Source: an uncultured Collinsella sp.
GTDB taxonomy: Bacteria; Actinomycetota; Coriobacteriia; Coriobacteriales; Coriobacteriaceae
NCBI GenBank assembly: GCA_900762325.1
Contig: CAAFGG010000050.1
Span: 1 to 14,293 of the forward strand
Reading direction: 5' to 3'
Length of the DNA stretch: 14,293 nucleotides
Part shown: piece after piece, positions 5,607 to 12,149 of the stretch
How positions within the stretch are numbered: the first letter of the stretch is position 1
Layout of the letters: the number at the start of each line of letters is the position of its first letter
Translations under genes and position numbers: made by a program
Notes under the pieces: model-generated
Seen by the model: the letters and a program-made list of their open reading frames with translations, nothing else
Told to the model about the DNA's origin: nothing
The model's database searches: none

Positions 5607-6971
5607 ATGCAGCGAGATATCATTGCCAAGCTTAACGCTTGGAAAGCGTCGGAATATCGTAAGCCGCTTATCCTTAAGGGGGCGCGCCAGGTTGGAAAGA
5701 CGTGGGCGCTTAAGGAGTTCGGTCGAACCTCGTACCGCAATTTTGTGTATCTGACGCTCGAGGAACCGTCACCTGGGGTACAGAGCGAGTACGCTCAGTT
5801 TTTCGAAGGTACGCGCGATCCTCGGCGGATCATCTCAAACCTTTCCCTGGCACTTGGACAGCCTATCGATCCCGGCGAGACGCTGCTTATTATTGATGAG
5901 ATCCAGGATTGCCCTTCTGCAGTCGGCGCCCTTAAATACTTCTGTGACGAGGCCCCCGAGTATCACGTCGCATGCGCAGGGTCTTTGTTGGGCGTTCGCT
6001 TGTCCCGTGAGACCAGCGCTTTTCCGGTGGGAAAGGTCGAGTTCATGGAGATGCACCCTATGAGCTTTTCCGAGTTTCTGAAAGCCGAGGGCGCTGCAAA
6101 CTACGACGAATACCTTGGCGGCCTGGATCAGATCGAGACAGTGCCCGATTTCTTCCATATCCGTCTCGTCGAGCATCTTCGTCGTTATTTTGCATGTGGC
6201 GGCATGCCAGAGGCTCTTGGTCGGTGGGTGGAGACGGGCGATATCGTTCAGGTCGATAAGGTGTTGTCCGATCTCTTGGATTCCTACGAGCGCGATTTTG
6301 CCAAGCATGGTGGCCATGCGCAGTTCGCCAAGCTTTCGCAAATATGGAACTCGATTCCAACTCAGTTGGCGCGCGAGAATAAAAAGTTCGTTTGGGGTGC
6401 GGTGCGCGAGGGGGCTCGTGCTCGAGAATACGAGGATGCTCTGGAATGGCTTGCCGATGCTGGGCTCATCATGGCGGTTCGCCTTAATGCTGCCGGTGGC
6501 GTGCCGCTCTCTGCATACGATGACCTCAAGGCATTTAAAGTCTACTGTCTTGATGTCGGTTTGCTACGCCGCATGGCAAGGCTGGATGCGTCCGCTTTTG
6601 CCATCTCGGATGCGCTATTTTCCGAGTTCAAAGGTTCGTTTGCCGAGAACTATGTGCTTCAGGCATTGCTTCTGCAGCTGGATGTCGCTCCGCGCTATTG
6701 GACAAACGAGAAACCGAAACACGAAGTCGATTTTTTGATTCAAGTCGGAAACGAAATCGTTCCCGTCGAGGTCAAATCGGGAGAGGTCGTTCATTCCAAG
6801 AGCCTTAAGTACTATGCCGACAAGCATGCGGAGACGACTCCACTGAGGGTCCGCTACTCACTTAAGAACCTAAAGCTCGACGACGGGGTGCTCAACATTC
6901 CGTTGTATTTGGCTGATCGATCTGTCCCTCTTATCAAAAAGGCGCTTGATTGTGCGCATCTTGACGTTTAG
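5607..6971 (+). CDS. AAA-family ATPase with DUF4143-type C-terminus
   Basis: This belongs to the large family of stand-alone bacterial ATPases with an N-terminal AAA domain and C-terminal DUF4143; their cellular role is mostly unknown and they are often mobile or strain-variable. Seen: Walker A GARQVGKT (25-32, Lys31), Walker B LLIIDEIQ (93-100, Asp97/Glu98), sensor-like HVACAGSLLGV (120-130), the family motif FMEMHPMSFSEFL (146-158), GGMPEAL (198-204), and a C-terminal PD-(D/E)XK-like pattern HEVDF..(N)..PVEVKSG with Asp375, Glu388 and Lys390. The 454-aa length is normal. The start at 5607 has GGGAGG at 5594-5599 with 7-base spacing. GC is visibly lower than in gatB and codon use is less biased (more AT-ending codons), suggesting acquisition. 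It stands alone behind its own promoter and operator-like repeats. Whether the nuclease-like site is active cannot be judged from sequence. Confidence 0.9.
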   Translation: MQRDIIAKLNAWKASEYRKPLILKGARQVGKTWALKEFGRTSYRNFVYLTLEEPSPGVQSEYAQFFEGTRDPRRIISNLSLALGQPIDPGETLLIIDEIQDCPSAVGALKYFCDEAPEYHVACAGSLLGVRLSRETSAFPVGKVEFMEMHPMSFSEFLKAEGAANYDEYLGGLDQIETVPDFFHIRLVEHLRRYFACGGMPEALGRWVETGDIVQVDKVLSDLLDSYERDFAKHGGHAQFAKLSQIWNSIPTQLARENKKFVWGAVREGARAREYEDALEWLADAGLIMAVRLNAAGGVPLSAYDDLKAFKVYCLDVGLLRRMARLDASAFAISDALFSEFKGSFAENYVLQALLLQLDVAPRYWTNEKPKHEVDFLIQVGNEIVPVEVKSGEVVHSKSLKYYADKHAETTPLRVRYSLKNLKLDDGVLNIPLYLADRSVPLIKKALDCAHLDV

Positions 6972-7036
6972 ATCCTGGGCGAGCTGATGGGCGGCGGCTA
7001 ATTAAATCGCTCCGTAACGGCCAAGGAGCTTGGACC

Positions 7037-8041
7037 TTAGCGGTGCTTGCTTCGCCAAGCCGTGGGTGTCATGCCGGTGTATTGTTTGAACGCTTGGGCG
7101 AAGGCCGCCTGTTGGGGATAGCCGAGTCGCTCGGCTACTTGGGCTATCGAAAGGGGGCTGTCGGCCAAAAGGTCCTGCGCGCGTTCCATACGATGCCTCC
7201 GCATATAGGAGCCCAGTGATTCGCCCGTCTGGACTTTAAAGGTGGCGCAGAGTTTGGAGCGGCTTGTGTAGAGCCGCTCGGCGACCTCGTCCACGCCGAT
7301 GCGACGCCCCTCGTCAAGGGCGCGCTCGACAGCCAGGATCGCTTCTTCGACAATGTCCAGAGCGGCCTGTGTCCCTTCGGCCTGACGTGCCTGCTTGTGG
7401 GCTGTTCGCGCGTACGCCAGCTCGGCAACCATGGTCTCTACGGTACCCTTCATGTAAAGATGCCCGCCCGTGACACGAGCGCGCGTCTCATCGAGGCGGC
7501 AGAGTGTCCGATCGATCGCCGATAGCGCTTCTTCGCCCCACGACTCGGCAAAGGCGTCAAAAAGCCCAGCGAATTCGCCGGGGTAGCGGCGTTCGAAATC
7601 GTCGAAGTATCTCGGTAGGAATAACACCGAGCGCGAGTGATAGAGCTGTCCGGCGTATAACGGGCTGAGCTCGTTTCCGCAGGTATCCTGGATAAAACTA
7701 CAAATTGCATTGCTCGGCCACGACCCGCGCAACGGCTTGAGGTTTGCGGGTGTTATGCCTATCTCGGGCATGCAGGTGAGCGTGGCGCTGCTGATTTGGC
7801 TCACGCAGGCGTATGGCTCGGGTGTGTATTCAGCCAGGTACATATCGTGCGTCGGGGTGATGAAATGCTCCATGACGATGCAGGCAGGGGAGAGAGGCAT
7901 GATCCATGCGCGGCCGTGCGCCCGGTCGTTTGCCACCTCGCCGGTAAAGACGGCGCCCTTGCCGGTAAGCTCCAGGCCAAACTGCTCAAACTGCGGTGCG
8001 TAGAGCTCGGTTATGTCGGTCGCTGCCTGCCGTATTTGCAA
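7037..8041 (-). CDS. AraC-family transcriptional regulator
   Basis: The C-terminal third is a classic AraC/XylS DNA-binding domain: first helix-turn-helix at about 249-270 (VDEVAERLYTSRSKLCATFK), linker with GESLGSYMRRHRMERAQDLL (273-292), second helix-turn-helix at about 298-321, and the family signature LGYPQQAAFAQAFKQYTGMTP (306-326). The N-terminal 225 or so residues are a ligand or dimerisation region I cannot assign; Cys residues at 54, 79, 90, 114 and 121 could be relevant. The start is TTG (8041-8039), supported by AAAGGAAAGGG on the minus strand (8058-8048) 6 bases upstream; the first ATG would come only at residue 48. It is divergent from the ABC transporter pair, which it probably controls. 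An AraC regulator next to two half-transporters is also seen for YbtA with YbtPQ; that comparison is inference. Confidence 0.93.
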   Translation of the reverse strand: MQIRQAATDITELYAPQFEQFGLELTGKGAVFTGEVANDRAHGRAWIMPLSPACIVMEHFITPTHDMYLAEYTPEPYACVSQISSATLTCMPEIGITPANLKPLRGSWPSNAICSFIQDTCGNELSPLYAGQLYHSRSVLFLPRYFDDFERRYPGEFAGLFDAFAESWGEEALSAIDRTLCRLDETRARVTGGHLYMKGTVETMVAELAYARTAHKQARQAEGTQAALDIVEEAILAVERALDEGRRIGVDEVAERLYTSRSKLCATFKVQTGESLGSYMRRHRMERAQDLLADSPLSIAQVAERLGYPQQAAFAQAFKQYTGMTPTAWRSKHR

Positions 8042-8155
8042 AAGCGTCCCTTTCCTTTGCAGAAACGTCCATGCCTTGCTTGATTGTGAGCCATGGCTAA
8101 CACGTCAATGATAAGTTCATTACGGTTAACTCTCAAGCCGTTAGAAAGGAATCTC
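8042..8155. promoter_or_regulatory. divergent promoter region, araC-type gene and ABC operon
   Basis: These 114 bases must hold both divergent promoters and the regulator's binding sites. The minus-strand ribosome site is at 8048-8058 and the plus-strand one at 8145-8150 (AAAGGA, 5 bases before ATG). The middle is less GC-rich than the genes and contains GTTAAC. I cannot identify a convincing -35/-10 pair or a clear operator repeat. Confidence 0.5.
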
Positions 8156-9982
8156 ATGGCAAAGGGATCAAAAAAGGAAGGTGGCGGTATCGGCGAGCTG
8201 CTTGCTTATGCTGGTGACCGCAAATTCCTAACGTATTTGGGCATGGCGCTCTCGGCGCTCTCGCAGCTGCTGAGCTTTGGCCCGTACGTGTGCATTTGGC
8301 TTGTCGCGCGCGATTTGATCGCCGTGGCGCCTAACTGGAGCGAAGCCACCGATATCGCGATGTATGGCTGGTGGGCCGTGGGTTTTGCCCTAGCAAGCAT
8401 CGTAGCTTATTTCATGGGGCTCATGTGCACGCACCTGTCTGCGTTTCGCTGCGCGTCCAATATCCGCAAGACTACGAGCGAGCACCTGCTTAAGCTGCCG
8501 CTTGGCTACTTTGACACACACGCCACCGGTGAGCTGCGTCGTGTTGTAGACGGATGCGCCGCCTCCACCGAGACTTTGCTCGCACACATGCTGCCCGATA
8601 TCGCAGGCGCCGCTGCCATGGTCGTGGGCTTGCTCGTGCTGCTTTTCGCCCTCGATTGGCGCTTGGGCGCGGCATGCCTCATCTCGGTGGCCATTTCGCT
8701 TGGCGCCATGGCCGCCATGATGGGCGGTAAAGGCGCCGAGTTCATGAAGGCCTACATGGGAGCGCTGGTCAAGATGAACAAGACCGGCACCGAATACGTA
8801 CGCGGCATCCCTGTGGTCAAGGTGTTTCAGCAGACGGTCTACTCCTTTAAGGCCTTCCACGATGCGATTGCCGAATACGCCGATATGGCACAAAACTATT
8901 CGGGCACGTTCTGTCGAGGCCCGCAAGTGCTCAATCTTACGGCGCTCAACGGCCTCGTGGCATTCTTTTTGCCCGTGGCGTTGCTGCTGGCTCCGGGCGA
9001 GACGGATTTTGCGCACTTTTTGACAAACTTCACCTTCTACGCGATTTTTTCGGCCGTGGTGCCCACAGCCATGACCAAGCTTATGTTTGTGGGCGAGGCG
9101 TCTCAAATGAGTGCCGATTCGCTGGCGCGCATCCGAAGCATCATGGAGTCTGAGCAACTTCTGGTGCCCGCTCAGCCTAAGCGTCCTGTTGGCAGCGATG
9201 TGCGCTTTGAGGACGTGAGCTTCACGTACGAGGGTGCCGAAGCACCTGCCGTCAGCCACGTAACCTTTAACGTCCCCGCAGGCAGTACCCTTGCGCTGGC
9301 GGGTCCCTCGGGCGGTGGTAAGTCAACCTGCGCAAGCTTGATCCCGCGTTTTTGGGATGTTTCCTCGGGTCGAGTGCTCGTAGGCGGTGTGGACGTTCGC
9401 GATATGGATCCGCACGAGCTTATGGACCAGGTCGCCTTTGTGTTCCAGACCAACCAGCTGTTCCGGCAAACACTTGCCGATAACGTGCGCGCCTCCAAGC
9501 CTGCGGCCACTGACGACGAGGTGCGTGCGGCCCTCTCCGCAGCTCAGTGCGACGACATTGTGGCCAAGCTCCCACAGGGCATCAATACCATGCTCGGCGC
9601 CGGCGGGGCATATCTTTCGGGTGGCGAGGTCCAGCGCGTGGCATTAGCCCGCGCGATCCTTAAAGACGCGCCTATCGTGGTGCTCGATGAGGCCACGGCG
9701 TTTGCCGACCCCGAGAACGAGGCGCTCATCCAGCGCGCCTTTAGCAAGCTGGCGGCGGGCCGCACGGTCATTATGATCGCGCACCGACTCTCGACTGTAG
9801 TGGGCGCAGACCAAATCGTGGTGCTCAACCAGGGCAGCGTGCAGGAGTCGGGTACCCATGCCGAGTTGCTGTCCCAAGAGGGTCTGTATGCCAAGATGTG
9901 GGCCGAATACGAACAGGCTGCGAGCTGGAAAATCACTGCAGCGACCGCGGATGCCGCCGTCACGAAGGGAGGCGAGGCCTAA
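8156..9982 (+). CDS. ABC half-transporter (membrane + ATPase domain), subunit 1
   Basis: This half-transporter has an N-terminal six-helix exporter-type membrane domain (about 1-320) and a C-terminal ATPase domain (about 345-600). ATPase motifs: Walker A GPSGGGKST (383-391, Lys389), Q-loop Gln431, signature LSGGE (487-491), Walker B IVVLDEA (507-513, Glu512) and switch His543. The D-loop reads FADPEN where SALDxxN is usual. All catalytic residues are present. The start at 8156 (608 aa) is preferred because AAAGGA lies 5 bases before it; an in-frame ATG at 8093 would add 21 residues but has a poorer ribosome site. It ends exactly where subunit 2 begins, so the two should form a heterodimer. 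Exporter-fold pairs of this kind include drug and peptide exporters and also importers such as YbtPQ and IrtAB; the substrate is undetermined. Confidence 0.93.
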   Translation: MAKGSKKEGGGIGELLAYAGDRKFLTYLGMALSALSQLLSFGPYVCIWLVARDLIAVAPNWSEATDIAMYGWWAVGFALASIVAYFMGLMCTHLSAFRCASNIRKTTSEHLLKLPLGYFDTHATGELRRVVDGCAASTETLLAHMLPDIAGAAAMVVGLLVLLFALDWRLGAACLISVAISLGAMAAMMGGKGAEFMKAYMGALVKMNKTGTEYVRGIPVVKVFQQTVYSFKAFHDAIAEYADMAQNYSGTFCRGPQVLNLTALNGLVAFFLPVALLLAPGETDFAHFLTNFTFYAIFSAVVPTAMTKLMFVGEASQMSADSLARIRSIMESEQLLVPAQPKRPVGSDVRFEDVSFTYEGAEAPAVSHVTFNVPAGSTLALAGPSGGGKSTCASLIPRFWDVSSGRVLVGGVDVRDMDPHELMDQVAFVFQTNQLFRQTLADNVRASKPAATDDEVRAALSAAQCDDIVAKLPQGINTMLGAGGAYLSGGEVQRVALARAILKDAPIVVLDEATAFADPENEALIQRAFSKLAAGRTVIMIAHRLSTVVGADQIVVLNQGSVQESGTHAELLSQEGLYAKMWAEYEQAASWKITAATADAAVTKGGEA

Positions 9983-11740
9983 ATGTTCGCCTCATTCCAA
10001 AAGAAGTATTTCCTATCCGATAAAGGTGTCGCCGGCGTAAAACGTGGCATTTTCTGGACCACGCTCACTAATCTCATTACCATGGCCGGCATGGGCTTTT
10101 TATTCCTGGTCATGGCCGGCTTTGTCGAGCATCTCGCCAGCGGGGCTGACCTGCCGGATGCCCTGCCGATCGTGGGCGGCCTCCTGGTCTTTTTCGTGCT
10201 GCTCTTTGCCTCTAACTGGCAGCAGTATTACTACACCTACTGCATCTTTTACGAGGAGTGCGGCAAGCAGCGCATGGAAATTGCCGAGCGCCTGCGCAGG
10301 CTGCCGCTATCGTTTTTTGGACGTCGCGATCTGGCCGATTTAACCGAGACCATCATGGGCGATGTCCAGACCATGGAGCATGCCTACAGCCACGTGTTGG
10401 GAGAGCTTTGGGGTGCCATTATCGCAAGCGCTATTGTGTTCGTGGCATCGCTGTTCTTTTGCTGGCAGTTGGCGATAGCGGCGTTTTGGAGCGTTCCCGT
10501 GGCCTTTGCCGTGCTGTATTTGACGCACGGTCCCATGGTCCCGGTGTTCGACCGTGTTCGCGCCGAGAAGGTCAAAGTCACTGAGGCGATCCAGGAGACG
10601 CTCGATTGTGTGCGCGAGATCCGCGCTACCAACCAGGAGGCCTATTATCTTGAGGGACTCGGCGCCGTGATTGATGTCGAGGAGCGCGAGACCACTAAGG
10701 GAGAACTCGTTAACGGGCTTTTGGTCAACTCCGCCTTTGTCATCCTGCGTCTGGGCATTGCCACCACGCTGGTAACGGGTGCCGCGATGGTTGCCTCGGG
10801 GCGGGTCGACTTTTTGGTGATGTTTGCCTTCCTGCTTATGGTGAGCCGCATCTATGCGCCTTTTGACCAGGCGTTGATGCTGGTGTCCGAGCTGTTTGCC
10901 GCCGAGTCGTCAGCTAAGCGTATGCGCTCTATCATGGAAGAGCCTGTGGCGCGGGGCAGCGAGAAATTTGAGCCCGTGGGCCACGATGTGGTGTTCGATC
11001 ACGTGGCATTTGGCTATGGTGCGGGCGAGGACGGCCGTGCCGGCGAGAAAGTTCTTACCGATGTGAGCTTTACCGCCAAGGAAGGCGAGGTCACGGCGCT
11101 GGTCGGTCCTTCGGGTTCCGGTAAGTCTACGGTGAGCCGCCTGGCCGCGCGCTTTTGGGATGCCACCGAAGGCACGGTCACCGTGGGTGGCGTGGATGTA
11201 GCGAGCGTTGATCCCGAGGTGCTGCTGCGCGACTACGCCATTGTGTTCCAAGACGTGCTGCTTTTTGACGACACGGTGATGGGAAACATCCGCCTCGGGC
11301 GTCGTGATGCCACCGATGAGGAAGTGCTTGCGGCCGCGCGTGCCGCCAACTGCGACGAGTTCGTGAACCGCATGCCGCAGGGCTACGACACCATGATCGG
11401 CGAGAACGGCTCCAAACTCTCCGGTGGCGAGCGCCAGCGCATCTCCATCGCCCGCGCGCTGCTCAAAGACGCGCCCATCGTGCTGTTGGACGAGGCGACG
11501 GCAAGCTTGGATGTGGAGAATGAGACCGTGGTACAGCAGGCACTCTCCCGTCTGCTTGCAGGTAAGACGGTTATCGTTATTGCCCACCGTATGCGTACGG
11601 TGGAAAATGCCGACAAAATCGTTGTGCTCAAGGATGGTGTGGTTGCCGAGCAGGGCACTCCGGCGCAGCTTAAGGCGGCAGGCGGAGAATTTGCCCGCAT
11701 GGTCGCACTGCAAAAGGAAGCGGCTGCCTGGCAGCTGTAG
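9983..11740 (+). CDS. ABC half-transporter (membrane + ATPase domain), subunit 2
   Basis: This is the partner of the preceding half-transporter. The membrane domain spans about 20-300 and the ATPase domain about 325-585. Motifs: Walker A GPSGSGKST (375-383, Lys381), Q-loop Gln423, signature LSGGERQR (479-486), Walker B IVLLDEA (499-505, Glu504), D-loop SLD and switch His535, all canonical. Both halves therefore look able to hydrolyse ATP, unlike heterodimers with one degenerate site. The 585-aa length is normal. The ATG directly follows the upstream TAA with no gap, and AAGGGAGG (9965-9972) lies inside the end of the previous gene. One operon is clear; regulation by the divergent AraC-type protein is inferred. 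No clear terminator follows. Confidence 0.94.
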   Translation: MFASFQKKYFLSDKGVAGVKRGIFWTTLTNLITMAGMGFLFLVMAGFVEHLASGADLPDALPIVGGLLVFFVLLFASNWQQYYYTYCIFYEECGKQRMEIAERLRRLPLSFFGRRDLADLTETIMGDVQTMEHAYSHVLGELWGAIIASAIVFVASLFFCWQLAIAAFWSVPVAFAVLYLTHGPMVPVFDRVRAEKVKVTEAIQETLDCVREIRATNQEAYYLEGLGAVIDVEERETTKGELVNGLLVNSAFVILRLGIATTLVTGAAMVASGRVDFLVMFAFLLMVSRIYAPFDQALMLVSELFAAESSAKRMRSIMEEPVARGSEKFEPVGHDVVFDHVAFGYGAGEDGRAGEKVLTDVSFTAKEGEVTALVGPSGSGKSTVSRLAARFWDATEGTVTVGGVDVASVDPEVLLRDYAIVFQDVLLFDDTVMGNIRLGRRDATDEEVLAAARAANCDEFVNRMPQGYDTMIGENGSKLSGGERQRISIARALLKDAPIVLLDEATASLDVENETVVQQALSRLLAGKTVIVIAHRMRTVENADKIVVLKDGVVAEQGTPAQLKAAGGEFARMVALQKEAAAWQL

Positions 11741-11758
11741 GAAAGGGGACCAAGATTT

Positions 11759-11804
11759 CCAAAGGTTAACTTTGGTTGACCATAATAGTTCGACTAAACT
11801 AGTC
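11759..11804. promoter_or_regulatory. dyad cluster, putative operator/promoter of the metal ATPase operon
   Basis: Within 46 bases lie CCAAAG-GTTAA-CTTTGG (11759-11775, perfect 6-5-6), GGT-TG-ACC (11774-11781) and GACTA-AAC-TAGTC (11792-11804, perfect 5-3-5). TTGACC (11776-11781) is a good -35, but no well-spaced -10 follows; CATAAT (11781-11786) could be a -10 with a poor -35. The AT-rich dyads between GC-rich genes suggest a metal-responsive repressor site. The responsible family cannot be named. Confidence 0.45.
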
Positions 11805-11837
11805 TCAAAAGCGTGCTCGAGCAAACTAATGAACTCG

Positions 11838-11869
11838 GGTGCTAAGGCACCATGCCGCGCTTGTGCGGC
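11838..11869 (+). promoter_or_regulatory. two leader hairpins before the small gene
   Basis: GGTGC-TAAG-GCACC (11838-11851) and GCCGC-(6)-GCGGC (11854-11869) are consecutive perfect 5-bp hairpins. They end directly before the ribosome site AAAAGGGAG (11870-11878). They could tune translation or stabilise the mRNA. I see no match to a riboswitch I know. Confidence 0.4.
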
Positions 11870-11885
11870 AAAAGGGAGAAGCAAC

Positions 11886-12131
11886 ATGAAGAAGTCGACT
11901 TTTAACACCCTGCTTGTCGGTGGCGGTTTTCTGCTTGGCACGGCCGGCATCAAGCTGCTTACCAGCGCTCCGGTAAAGAATGCCTGCGTGCAGGGTATCG
12001 CGTGCGGCATGCGCATCAAGAACGGCTACCAGGACATGGTCGAGCAGGCCAAGGCTAATGTCGACGACATGGTTGCCGAGGCTGCTTACATCACCCAGAG
12101 CGAGGCCGCTGCTGACGAGGCAGCCGAGTAA
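11886..12131 (+). CDS. small membrane-anchored P-type ATPase partner, PacL/DUF1490-like
   Basis: This 81-aa protein precedes the metal ATPase by 18 bases. It has an N-terminal glycine-rich membrane helix (about 8-27, LLVGGGFLLGTAGIKLL), then SAPVKNACVQGIACGMR (27-43), then an amphipathic Ala/Glu-rich helix (about 47-70) ending DDMVAEA, and an acidic tail. Its plan resembles the mycobacterial PacL proteins (DUF1490), which sit beside metal P-type ATPases CtpG, CtpC and CtpV and act as chaperone or scaffold: TM helix, an x-APL/V-xxA segment, G-x-R, then an E/A helix ending in VAEA. This comparison is from memory, not an alignment. It lacks the His/Asp metal-binding tail of PacL1; Cys34 and Cys40 are possible ligands. 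GGGAG at 11874-11878 lies 7 bases before the ATG. A DUF6110-type label is also possible. Confidence 0.8.
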   Translation: MKKSTFNTLLVGGGFLLGTAGIKLLTSAPVKNACVQGIACGMRIKNGYQDMVEQAKANVDDMVAEAAYITQSEAAADEAAE

Positions 12132-12149
12132 CGCTCTCAGGCACAAATT

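Noticed and set aside
7021..7033. CCAAG-GAG-CTTGG hairpin between the convergent ATPase and AraC-type genes
   Set aside because: The stem is only 5 bp with no T run on either strand; too weak to call a terminator.
8093..8155. 21-codon N-terminal extension of ABC subunit 1
   Set aside because: AAAGGA is well placed for the ATG at 8156. The extension is unlike a transporter N-terminus and would use up much of the divergent control region. It is not formally excluded.
11741..11885. Manganese-type (yybP-ykoY) riboswitch ahead of the metal-pump operon
   Set aside because: GGGGA occurs near 11745, but the conserved junction and paired arms of that riboswitch are not visible.
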